64,000 bases of DNA from Planctomycetota bacterium. GTDB lineage: Bacteria; Planctomycetota; UBA1135; JACQFD01. Location: positions 62,001 through 126,000 of the forward strand of contig JACQFD010000040.1 in NCBI GenBank assembly GCA_016200225.1, written 5' to 3'. The number at the start of each line of letters is the position of its first letter. Positions within the stretch are counted from its first letter, which is position 1. The position numbers and the translations under genes were made by a program. The notes beneath the pieces were generated by a model, which did no database searches, had not been told where the DNA came from, and saw only the letters and a program-made list of their open reading frames with translations. Below are positions 51,741-60,444 of this stretch, in pieces.

Positions 51741-53012
51741 TCAGCGCGCGCCGTCGCCGCAGAATACCTCGAGGGCCCAATGTAAATCCTCATTGTAGGT
51801 GCCCTCGAGCCACGCGGCGCCGCAACCCAGAATTTCAATAACTTTGCCGTCTTTTTCCTTGGATTTTCGCGCGCGGAAAAACGTCGTCAAATCCTTCGGA
51901 TCGACGCCCCGCATCGTCACGAGCGCGTATGCGGCCGCGCCGCGAGCCTTCGGGTCGCCGTCGTTTTCTACTTTGGCTTTCAACGTTTTTACAGTTGCCG
52001 CGTCGCCGTACGCCGACTCCGCGAGCGCCACGGCCGCGTTCGCGCGGACCGCGGGTTTTGTATCATTAAGACTTCTTTTTAACAGATCTTTTCCAGTTTC
52101 GCTCGACCGCCCGCAGCGGCCGAGGCCGCGCACGATCGCTTTCTTTTCCTCGTCGTCGTGGGCCTTCGCCCAATATTTAACGAGCGGTTCGGCTCCGGCG
52201 GCCGCTCCCGGACCGCCGATCGCGCGCAACGCGGCCGCGCGCACGGCGCCGTTTTTCGATTCGAGTTGCGAAATCGCGACGTCCTGCAGCGCGCGCGAGC
52301 CGCATTCGGCCATCGCATTCAACAATTCGGCGCGTTGGCCGTCGTCCTTCGCTTCTTGTAACAATTTCTTGCGCGCGGCGTCGGCGGCGGAAAACTCGAG
52401 CGACGCGATGACCCGCATCGAACGCAGGCGCGTCAGGGAATCTTTATCATTGACGCGACCTAACAATTCCGACGGAACCACCGGATCGTTATCGAGCGAC
52501 GCCGCCACGGTTTTGATAATTTCCGCGAGCTCGTTCGCGGTCGGATCGCCGAGACGGCGGGCGAGAACGGCGCCGTCGCTGCCGCGCAGCACGAGAAAAA
52601 GCGGGCGAACGGGAGGTTCCTGTCCGTCGAAGTAGCGCGCGACGACCTGTTTCTCGATTTCATTATGATGTTCGCAAAGCATTTGACCGAAGCGCGAGCA
52701 AACGCGATCCATCGGTTTTCCCTCGCGGTCGCTTCCGGTGTCGTTTTCGGAATGTTTACATGGCGAACCGATCACCATGCGTCCCTTCGACGCCGCGCGG
52801 CGCAGCGCGCGATGGCTCCAGAAAGCGCCGGATAAGTAGCTATGTCCTTCGCCCGGCCAGTCTTCGGGGAGCGCGACGACTACAAATGCATTATCTCCTT
52901 TCGCCACGGTGAGCGCCTTTTCGAGACTCTGATCGAAAAGCAGCGGCGGCGGTTCCTCGTCTTGATAACAAAACGACGTGACGGCAAGAGCGCAAAAGGC
53001 GGCTAGGAGCAT
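51741..53012 (-). CDS. Exported protein with thioredoxin-like start and HEAT repeats
   Basis: 423 residues with a signal peptide (MLLAAFCALAVTSF). Residues ~25-170 resemble a thioredoxin-like fold (ALTVAKGDNAFVVVALPEDW, PLFLVLRGSDGAVLARRLG), but no CxxC active site is present. Residues ~175-400 are HEAT units (AVRAAALRAIGG, VRANAAVALAESAYGD). Upstream region 53013-53173 between this gene and the PurC-MtnA gene carries divergent promoters, with nothing else identified. Confidence 0.75.
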   Translation of the reverse strand: MLLAAFCALAVTSFCYQDEEPPPLLFDQSLEKALTVAKGDNAFVVVALPEDWPGEGHSYLSGAFWSHRALRRAASKGRMVIGSPCKHSENDTGSDREGKPMDRVCSRFGQMLCEHHNEIEKQVVARYFDGQEPPVRPLFLVLRGSDGAVLARRLGDPTANELAEIIKTVAASLDNDPVVPSELLGRVNDKDSLTRLRSMRVIASLEFSAADAARKKLLQEAKDDGQRAELLNAMAECGSRALQDVAISQLESKNGAVRAAALRAIGGPGAAAGAEPLVKYWAKAHDDEEKKAIVRGLGRCGRSSETGKDLLKRSLNDTKPAVRANAAVALAESAYGDAATVKTLKAKVENDGDPKARGAAAYALVTMRGVDPKDLTTFFRARKSKEKDGKVIEILGCGAAWLEGTYNEDLHWALEVFCGDGAR

Positions 53013-53173
53013 GGGTCCCTCATGTTTCGGCGAATCGTCCCGTGCGACGCGAGCGGCGAACCGTTCGCGCGCGTCGGGACGCGGGAGATTGTATCTCTAC
53101 GCGGTACGGGTGGTTAAGTTGTCGTTGACGGGCGACAATTCCATTTGTTTTCGAAAAAATTTATAAATACTCC

Positions 53174-55174
53174 GTGAACGCGATGCCACTCCCGCAACCG
53201 TACGCCACGCTTCCCGTCGCCGGGCGCGCGCCGCTGCGGTCCGGAAAAGTCCGGGATCTCTACGATTTCGGCGACGCGCTGCTGCTCGTCGCGAGCGACC
53301 GGATCTCCGCGTTCGACGTCGTGTTCCGCGAACCCGTGCCGGGCAAGGGAATTGTCCTGAACACGCTTTCCGATTATTGGTTTTCGGCGACGCGCCACAT
53401 CATTAGCAATCACCGGATCACGAGCCGCGTCGAGGACATTCCATTGCTTGGCGCCGAAGATCGCGCGCGGTTGCGCGGCCGGGCGATGTATTGTAAGAAA
53501 GCGCCGCCGCTTCGTTATGAATGGGTCGTGCGCGGTTATTTGTCAGGTTCGGGCTGGAGCGATTATAAGAATGACGGAGCGATTTGCGGTATTTCGCTGC
53601 CGAAGGGTTTGCGCGAGTCGGATCGCCTGCCCGAACCGATTCTGACGCCGACAACAAAAGAAGAGGCCGGCCACGACCGGCCCGTTGCGTTCGATCGAAT
53701 CGAAAATGACCTCGGCGCCGAGCGCGCGCGCGCGATCCGATCATTCGCTTTGCGAATCTATCAATTCGCGTTCGAGCGCGCGCGGCGCATGGGAATTCTG
53801 ATCGCGGATACAAAATTCGAATTCGGCGAGTCGAACGGCGAGATATTACTTATCGACGAGGCGTTGACGCCGGATTCGTCTCGGTTCTGGCCGGCCGACG
53901 CGTGGAAACCGGGCGGTCCGCAGCCGAGTTACGATAAACAATTCGTCCGCGATTATTTGTTAACCACCGGTTGGAACAAAACGCCGCCGCCGCCGCCGCT
54001 CCCGGCCGATATATTATTAAAAACCGCCGGCAAGTACGCGGAAATCTGCGAACGGCTGACGGCGCACGCCGCCTCGGCGTCGCCCGCGCCCGCCGTCGCA
54101 CCGCTGCGCTTCGAAGGCGGCCCGGACGGAAAATTAATATTACTCGATCAGACGAAACTGCCCGCGGAGACCGTGGAATTGCAAATCGCGCGCGTCGACG
54201 AACTCGCGGCGGCGATTCATCGGTTGTCGGTGCGCGGCGCGCCCGCGATCGGGGTCGCGGGCGGCTACGGCGTCGTCCTTGCGCTTCGCGAATATATTCA
54301 AAAGCCGGATGTTCATAAAACTGAAATATTAAAATCGTTCGACGCGTCGGTAAATATTATTAAAAGCGCGCGGCCGACCGCCGTGAATCTCGCGTGGGGC
54401 GTCGACCGCGTCGCCGCGGTCGCGCGCGCCGCGCTCGCCGCGGGTTCCGTCGCACACGCGCTCGATCTCGCGCTCGCGGAAGCGCGCGCGATCGAAGCGG
54501 AGGATCGGAATTGTTGCGAACGGATCGGACGAATCGGCGCCGATTTATTAAATTTACAAAATGGCGCGTCGGTTCTTACGCATTGCAACGCGGGCGCGCT
54601 CGCGACGACCGGAATCGGCACGGCGCTCGGTGTGATTTACACGGCCGCGGGCGACGGCAGGCGAATCATCGTATACGCCGACGAAACGCGTCCGCTGCTG
54701 CAGGGTTCGCGGCTCACCGCCTATGAATTGACGCGCGCCGGGATCGAAGTCCGCGTCGTAACCGACGGCATGGCCGCGCGCGTCATGAGTACGAACAAAA
54801 TTTCCGCCGTGATCGTCGGCGCGGACCGAATCGCTCTAAACGGCGATACGGCAAACAAGATCGGAACGCAAGCGCTCGCAATTATAGCAAAACACTTCGG
54901 CGTCCCCTTCTACGTGGCGGCTCCGCTCTCAACTTTTGACCCCACAATTCCCGATGGTAGTAAAATACCGATCGAGATGCGTTCGGGGGAAGAAGTTACA
55001 GAAATCGGGGGAATACGCACGGCGCCGTCCGGCACGGGCCAGTTCAATCCCGCGTTCGACGTCACCCCCGCCGCGTTGATTTCGGCGATTATTACAGAAG
55101 AGGGCGCGGCGTCGCCTCCCAACCGGGAAACCATTTCGGCGCTGCTCGCGCGGGGAAACATTAAAATTCATTGA
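53174..55174 (+). CDS. purC-mtnA: PurC-MtnA fusion: SAICAR synthetase joined to methylthioribose-1-phosphate isomerase
   Basis: 666 residues in one frame. The start is GTG 53174 or ATG 53183. Residues ~1-295 are a full PurC: SGKVRDLYDFGD, SDRISAFDVV, PGKGIVLNTLSDYW, YEWVVRGYLSGSGW, ADTKFEFG and DEALTPDSSRFWP. An Ala/Ser/Pro linker (~298-308) leads to a full MtnA: LDQTKLPAE, SVRGAPAIGVAGGYG, RPTAVNLAWG, THCNAGALATTGIGTALGV with Cys471, DETRPLLQGSRLTAYEL and VGADRIALNGDTANKIGT with Asp551. PurC acts in de novo purine synthesis and MtnA in methionine salvage, so the fusion joins two pathways. No internal stop or frameshift is seen, and both catalytic sets are intact. Confidence 0.93.
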   Translation: MNAMPLPQPYATLPVAGRAPLRSGKVRDLYDFGDALLLVASDRISAFDVVFREPVPGKGIVLNTLSDYWFSATRHIISNHRITSRVEDIPLLGAEDRARLRGRAMYCKKAPPLRYEWVVRGYLSGSGWSDYKNDGAICGISLPKGLRESDRLPEPILTPTTKEEAGHDRPVAFDRIENDLGAERARAIRSFALRIYQFAFERARRMGILIADTKFEFGESNGEILLIDEALTPDSSRFWPADAWKPGGPQPSYDKQFVRDYLLTTGWNKTPPPPPLPADILLKTAGKYAEICERLTAHAASASPAPAVAPLRFEGGPDGKLILLDQTKLPAETVELQIARVDELAAAIHRLSVRGAPAIGVAGGYGVVLALREYIQKPDVHKTEILKSFDASVNIIKSARPTAVNLAWGVDRVAAVARAALAAGSVAHALDLALAEARAIEAEDRNCCERIGRIGADLLNLQNGASVLTHCNAGALATTGIGTALGVIYTAAGDGRRIIVYADETRPLLQGSRLTAYELTRAGIEVRVVTDGMAARVMSTNKISAVIVGADRIALNGDTANKIGTQALAIIAKHFGVPFYVAAPLSTFDPTIPDGSKIPIEMRSGEEVTEIGGIRTAPSGTGQFNPAFDVTPAALISAIITEEGAASPPNRETISALLARGNIKIH

Positions 55175-55237
55175 GAAGTATATTTACATTTTAAACGGTC
55201 GGAAACACAACTTTGCGATAGCAACAAAAAGGGTCCC

Positions 55238-55492
55238 ATGAAAGTCAATGCTAAAAAGAAGGAAAACGGTCACGTCGCGAGCGGTGCGGGAAGCCCGCGC
55301 ATGCAGGACGCCATGGGAACATGGCAATCCGGCTCGCCGCAAAAACCCGACGAAATGTCGCAGGACGTTTTGGATTTCCTGAAGGCGCTCGACGACTATC
55401 GCAATCGATATAATAAAAAATTCCCGTCGTGGTCCGAAGTTCTCGGAATTGTACATTCGCTCGGCTATCGAAAAGTAGCAAAGCCCGGATAA
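55238..55492 (+). CDS. Small protein of unknown function
   Basis: 84 residues, 63 bases after the PurC-MtnA gene. The first 40 residues are polar and probably disordered. The second half is a compact, charged helical region with DEMSQDVLDFLKALDDYRNR and FPSWSEVLGIVHSLGYRKV, which looks like a genuine small DNA- or protein-binding domain of winged-helix size. No family assigned. Confidence 0.7.
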   Translation: MKVNAKKKENGHVASGAGSPRMQDAMGTWQSGSPQKPDEMSQDVLDFLKALDDYRNRYNKKFPSWSEVLGIVHSLGYRKVAKPG

Positions 55493-55496
55493 GCTC

Positions 55497-55660
55497 CGGC
55501 GCCGCATGGCGCTTTACACCTGGCGCCGCGGGGCGCATTCACTTTCGTTAATAATTATTATTTATTATTTTTTTATATAATATTTAATATATTTCTCCGA
55601 TCGCCGGCAATTGTTCCGGCGCTCAGACAGGTCTTCGCGCGGAACCACCGCCGGCGATCG
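55497..55660. other. Convergent intergenic region with inverted repeats and an AT island
   Basis: Between two convergent genes (55493-55725). A 7-bp stem cggcgcc/ggcgccg (55497-55503 with 55522-55528) lies just after the small gene. Next is a run of about 50 bases that is nearly pure A and T (~55547-55594), then an 11-bp perfect inverted repeat, cgatcgccggc/gccggcgatcg (55598-55608 with 55650-55660), with a 41-base loop. The stems may help end transcription from both sides, though neither has a classic T tail directly beside it. Confidence 0.6.
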
Positions 55661-55725
55661 TTGGGGATTTGGGGTTTGAAACAAGAATATGAATGTTGCG
55701 CGCGTAGGGCACGCGGCGCGCGCAG

Positions 55726-57234
55726 CTATGGAAGCCGAATGACGACGGCGTTTGTAGTATCTTCGATGATGTTTGTGGCGACGTTAAACATCCAACATTG
55801 GATGGAGAACGTGGAACCGGGCGGGAGCGAGGACGGAATGGTGGCGAAGCCGACATAAGTAAATGATGGACCCACGGGATCGATCGGCGTGTATCCGCAA
55901 CCGGGCGGGCATAAAATTGTGCGCTGTTCGCAAGTAATACCGGTCGGCGACACGTAGGGCGTCGCGCCGCCGAGATTGACCATGTTTCTGCCGAGTACGG
56001 CGGTGGGATTGATCGCGCTATTGTAAAGTGACACGCAGGGGCCGGACTCCGCGATTCGAATCGCCGCGAATTCCGCGGAGTTTAACAAAACACAAAGATT
56101 AAAAAAAGTCGGAAGATCCGTGCCGAGCCAGAGGGCGAAATTGTGATTTCCAGGATCAATCTGCGCGCCGGTTCCAGGCGGGCATCCCGAGGTCAATGCA
56201 CAAAAGTCATCGATCCACTTCGCGACTTTTTCTTCATAAATCGGCGCGGGGCCGCTGTTCCAAGCCTCCGGGACCGGATTCGTCGCGCCGGCGCAAATGT
56301 AGTCTCCGGAATAGACGACCAGCGGGGTGAACCAGACGTTCGATGGATAATTAGCATTTCCGGTGTACGATACGACGTCGCCCACGGATGGAAAGATCGC
56401 GCCGCGGCCGTCGTCGTACATTAACGAAAACGGCGGCGGCCCTCCGCCGCCGCCCGGGATGGACGATCCGCTCGTTAATATCTGGGAATTGCGAACGGGC
56501 TGGATCAGTGAATTATCAAAAAGATACGTAACCACGAATTCGGACGAAATCAGGTTGCCAGAAAATGTAATATTTGGAATCACGGATGTGACTCCGGCCG
56601 TCGTTCTGAAACCGGAAAAGCTGAGGCCGCCGATCGACGGGTCGGTCGGTTCGTTCGTCGTTCCTACAATTTCAAGATCGTTTCCATCGCCGCATTTGGA
56701 TTCATAATCCGCTATGACAAATGCAAGACTGTTGCCGGCGGGCGTACTTCCGGGAACGGATACCGCGGCGGGCAATAAATAACAAACCCGGTATACGGGC
56801 GCGCCGGCCGTTCCACCGGGAATTACGTTCGCGATCGCCGGAATGTGTACATAAACAATATTTCCGGGGATGTTCCGGAGCGGATGCGCGGGATCGGGTA
56901 CGGAATTGCGAAGTTCGAGCGCCGGGAGGTCGAAAGCCGCGGGAACGAGGTTCGTATAACTAAAATTAATTTCGAATCCGCGAAAATTAAGTTCCCGTTT
57001 CCGGTCGACGCCTCCATGGAAATAAGTAGTAAGTTCCGGCGGCAGCCCCTGCCATGCGATATTTCCAACCTGTCCGGCGGGAAATCCGTTTCCAATACTC
57101 CAATTTACAAAATCGATGCCCGATGAATTCCAAACGCCGATCGGCGCCGTCGATTGAATCGCCTGCGCGGCGGCCGTCGTCCGCATGGATACAATTGCAA
57201 TGATAAGAAACAAACCGGCGCGAATCGGAGTCAT
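55726..57234 (-). CDS. Secreted protein of unknown function
   Basis: 502 residues from the ATG at 57234, which opens a signal peptide (AGLFLIIAIVSMRTTAAAQ). The mature part is Gly/Pro/Asn-rich and beta-strand-like, with several Cys in the last third (DFCALTSGCPPGTG, CEQRTILCPPGCGY) that may form disulfides outside the cytoplasm. The C-terminus (SLPPGSTFSIQCWMFNVATN) resembles the end domain of the FG-GAP protein at 42.3 kb. Function unknown. Confidence 0.7.
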   Translation of the reverse strand: MTPIRAGLFLIIAIVSMRTTAAAQAIQSTAPIGVWNSSGIDFVNWSIGNGFPAGQVGNIAWQGLPPELTTYFHGGVDRKRELNFRGFEINFSYTNLVPAAFDLPALELRNSVPDPAHPLRNIPGNIVYVHIPAIANVIPGGTAGAPVYRVCYLLPAAVSVPGSTPAGNSLAFVIADYESKCGDGNDLEIVGTTNEPTDPSIGGLSFSGFRTTAGVTSVIPNITFSGNLISSEFVVTYLFDNSLIQPVRNSQILTSGSSIPGGGGGPPPFSLMYDDGRGAIFPSVGDVVSYTGNANYPSNVWFTPLVVYSGDYICAGATNPVPEAWNSGPAPIYEEKVAKWIDDFCALTSGCPPGTGAQIDPGNHNFALWLGTDLPTFFNLCVLLNSAEFAAIRIAESGPCVSLYNSAINPTAVLGRNMVNLGGATPYVSPTGITCEQRTILCPPGCGYTPIDPVGPSFTYVGFATIPSSLPPGSTFSIQCWMFNVATNIIEDTTNAVVIRLP

Positions 57235-57349
57235 GTTAATATACCTGTTGTTATGTATATCGCGAACCGCTGGCGACGCCCGCCCCGAAGTTCCGATCAC
57301 GCCAATCTACTCCGACCACGCTTTATTGCCCGAAAAAATTCGAGAACGA

Positions 57350-60331
57350 TCATCTCACGCGCACGTCCGTCGACGGCAGCCATTCGTCCTCGCGGGAAAC
57401 AGTAAAGATTGCATTTCCCGTGCGGCCGTCGTCGGCGACCGCGTGAATTTTGTAGTTTCCGGCCGCGAGCGTCGTCATCCAGGAAATCCGGGCGGAGAAT
57501 CGATCGGAAATGATGTCGCGGGCAAGAATCGTCGCGCCCGAGGAGTCGTCGATCGTCGCCGTGATTTGGCGCGGCGCTTCCGCGCCGGCCTCGGCGAAAA
57601 AGTTAAATACGTGTCCCGCGCCGGGCCGCGTTTTGATCGTTAATGTCGTCGTCTCCCCCGACCGGATTTCAAACGATTCGCGCGTTGCGACAAATCCAGA
57701 ATGGCTGGATGGAAATATTTCATATTCTCCCGGACTTGCTTCGTTAATATATAATTGCCGGCCGGCGACCGCGAGATTCCCGGGCTTGCGCATCTCCTCC
57801 GGTCCCGCGGACGCCCCGCTCTTGGGTACAATGACGAAATCGTAGGGACTGAGTCGGCGATTTCCGCGCGGGTCGAATGATATATTAATTTCGAGGCGGC
57901 CCGGCCGTGGAAGTGTTATGTCGCCGAGATCGAGAATTTGTTTATCCGCAAGATTCGCGTCGCCGATCCAGCGCCCGAAACCGTCGCAGTCCGCGTAGAT
58001 ATGATATTTGCCGGCGGGCGCCGGCGCCGATTCGAACGCGCCGTCGCGGAGGTTGGACGTCGGAAGCGGACCGTCCGAGATGAAATATACTTTTCCACCG
58101 CGCGCGGGAGCCCCCGTCGCGTCGACGAAGCGTCCGCGAATGCGCGCGGTTTTTTCCTTAATATTATGAACCGTAATCTGCAATTCGGGTTCGCCGGGGC
58201 AGACGCGAGGAACCGACGTTTCGACCGACGTCTCGAGCCTGAGAGGCGCCACGATCGTCAATGTATACAATGCCGGCGGACAATCTGAAATTACAAATCG
58301 CCCCTCGCCGTCCGTCGACGCGGAGGCGATCGACGACCCGCCGCCGATCGACGTCATCAGTCCCGGCTTATAACTATTTGCAACGTAGGCGGTGAGCCCC
58401 GCGAGCGGTTTTCCGTCGGCGTCGCGCACGCGGCCGCGGATTTCGCCGGTCGACTTGACGATCAAATCCCGACTCACTTCCTTCTGCGTGCCCGGAACGA
58501 CCCATGCGACGGCGCCGCGATCTTCGTCGATTTTTTCGTATGCATGTAACAAAACCGGCGCGCGCGGCGCGTCGCGGAATATATAACTTCCGTCGGCGGC
58601 GGCGCGCGTTCGAACGTTCATAAAATCCGATCCCGGGCCGGTCGCGGTGTGAAGCATGGCGACGGCGGCGCCCGCCAGCGGTTTACCCGATTCATTGTAT
58701 ACGGTTCCGCGGATCGTCACGCCGCGCAGGAGGCGGACTTGTAAATGTTGTGTTTCGCCCGCGGCGAGCGTCGCGTCGCCGTCCCACGGCGCGTAGCCGG
58801 CGGCGCGCACTTCCACGCCGGTGGTGCCGTCCCCGAGTCCGGCGCACGAGAATGCGCCTTTTTCATTGGTAATAAACTCCTGCGGCGGCGGACCTGCGCG
58901 AAGCGCGGTTTCCGTGTATTGATAAGTTGCGGGATAGCTCGGACCCGCGCGCACGCGGGCGCCCGCGACGGGCGCGCCGTCTTCGTTTGTAACAATTCCG
59001 TCGAGCGGCGCTTCCGCGCGTTCCAGTTGGATTCGTATACTTTGGGCGCCGGCGGCGCTCTTTTCGATAATATACTGATTCGAAAATACAAAACCTTTCG
59101 CGCGCGCGGCGACGTGGTGTCCGTCGTGGACGCATTCGACGATGAAGCGCCCTTCGGCGTCGGAAGTTGTAATAAATCGCCCGAGCGAAGTATTGCCATA
59201 ATCCGAAAGCCAGATTTCCGCGCCCGCGACGGGCGCGTTCGCCGGCGAAACGACGCTGCCGATCACGTAAACGCCGTCGGGAATATATAACTTCTCCCTT
59301 CGCTGCTCCCCCTCCGAGAGTTCAATTTTAACATTTCCCCCGCGATCCGCGTACGCGACGTGCGTCCCCGGCCGCAGGTCGCGGACGCTCGCGCGTCCCG
59401 TCGAATCGGTAATAATAAAAAAAGCGTCGAGCCGCGGATCGCTTGCATTGAACGGGACGATCTTGATCCCAATATTCGCGGCGGGCCGCCCGGTTTTTTG
59501 ATAAACTGCCTCCAATTCGATCGAGCAGTCCTTTGCGTCGGCCAGGCGTTCGCGGACGGCTCCGCTGTCGGGTTCGCGATCGGGCGCCGACGCCGTTGCG
59601 ACGATTGTCATTTCTTGCGCCGTGGCGGGTTCGAGCGATTGCGGCGGCGCCGCGCCGCCGCTGCGCGGAAAATTAAAATAAACGATCGCGCCGAGCGCGA
59701 AGACTAAACATATCGCGACGGCTCCCGCGGCGATCTTCGTTTTTGTAATCATTAACATGGTTCCCGCAAGGCACTCTTGTTGTAAGAACGCCATGGGCGC
59801 AATCGCGGCGCGCCAATCGGCCGCATGATCCGCGACGCCGTCCGTGTCGAGGCGTTGTTTTAATATTTCGATCCCGCGCTTTATGCGCGAACGTACCGTT
59901 TCGAATGGAATATTAAGTTTACCCGCGATTTCAGGAACCGGCATTCCCTCGTAATAATGCAACAAGACCGCCGTCCGCGCGGGTTCGGGGAGCGCGAACA
60001 CGGCTTCCGCCAGACGGCGGCGCATCGATTCGCGTTCATACAATTCTGCCGCCGACGGCGCCGCGGTTTTCGATTTTTGATAATATACTTTTTCCCGTTC
60101 GCGGCGGCTGTCGCGCGCACGCCTCGCGTCGATCCAGCAATTCCGCGCGGCGCGGACGATCCACGCGCGCCACGAGGCGGCATTCAAACCCGGCCGGCGC
60201 AGCATCGACGCCCACGTTTCCTGCGCGACGTCCTCGGACGCGTGCGAATCCCCGGTGAGCGCGTGCGCAATCGCGCGCAGGAACGCATCTTGTTCGAGTA
60301 GCAACGGAAGGTTCTCCGGACGGATTTGCAT
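57350..60331 (-). CDS. ECF sigma factor fused through a membrane helix to CarboxypepD_reg repeats
   Basis: 993 residues from the ATG at 60331. The frame upstream to 60460 lacks sigma-like sequence. Residues ~10-75 are sigma region 2 (DAFLRAIAHALTGDSHASED, TWRAWIVRAARNCW-like) and ~101-165 region 4 (ALPEPARTAVLLHYYEGMPV, IPFETVRSRIKRGIEILKQR). A single membrane helix follows at ~198-219 (AAGAVAICLVFALGAIVYF). The remaining ~770 residues are repeated Ig-like carboxypeptidase-regulatory domains (EDGAPVAGARVRAG, ESGKPLAGAAVAML, DADGKPLAGLTAYVA, DATGAPARGGKVYF). Topology predicts a cytoplasmic sigma domain tied to an outside sensor or binding region. Divergent from the DUF1573 gene. Confidence 0.88.
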   Translation of the reverse strand: MQIRPENLPLLLEQDAFLRAIAHALTGDSHASEDVAQETWASMLRRPGLNAASWRAWIVRAARNCWIDARRARDSRREREKVYYQKSKTAAPSAAELYERESMRRRLAEAVFALPEPARTAVLLHYYEGMPVPEIAGKLNIPFETVRSRIKRGIEILKQRLDTDGVADHAADWRAAIAPMAFLQQECLAGTMLMITKTKIAAGAVAICLVFALGAIVYFNFPRSGGAAPPQSLEPATAQEMTIVATASAPDREPDSGAVRERLADAKDCSIELEAVYQKTGRPAANIGIKIVPFNASDPRLDAFFIITDSTGRASVRDLRPGTHVAYADRGGNVKIELSEGEQRREKLYIPDGVYVIGSVVSPANAPVAGAEIWLSDYGNTSLGRFITTSDAEGRFIVECVHDGHHVAARAKGFVFSNQYIIEKSAAGAQSIRIQLERAEAPLDGIVTNEDGAPVAGARVRAGPSYPATYQYTETALRAGPPPQEFITNEKGAFSCAGLGDGTTGVEVRAAGYAPWDGDATLAAGETQHLQVRLLRGVTIRGTVYNESGKPLAGAAVAMLHTATGPGSDFMNVRTRAAADGSYIFRDAPRAPVLLHAYEKIDEDRGAVAWVVPGTQKEVSRDLIVKSTGEIRGRVRDADGKPLAGLTAYVANSYKPGLMTSIGGGSSIASASTDGEGRFVISDCPPALYTLTIVAPLRLETSVETSVPRVCPGEPELQITVHNIKEKTARIRGRFVDATGAPARGGKVYFISDGPLPTSNLRDGAFESAPAPAGKYHIYADCDGFGRWIGDANLADKQILDLGDITLPRPGRLEINISFDPRGNRRLSPYDFVIVPKSGASAGPEEMRKPGNLAVAGRQLYINEASPGEYEIFPSSHSGFVATRESFEIRSGETTTLTIKTRPGAGHVFNFFAEAGAEAPRQITATIDDSSGATILARDIISDRFSARISWMTTLAAGNYKIHAVADDGRTGNAIFTVSREDEWLPSTDVRVR

Positions 60332-60444
60332 CGTTGAATACGACGGAGCGCGGTGAAAAAGCGGTGACGCAAACTTCGGCGGCATCGGCCCGGAATTCGC
60401 GCCGGCGTTGCGGAAATCGTAAATTGATGATCCAACAAACCGCC

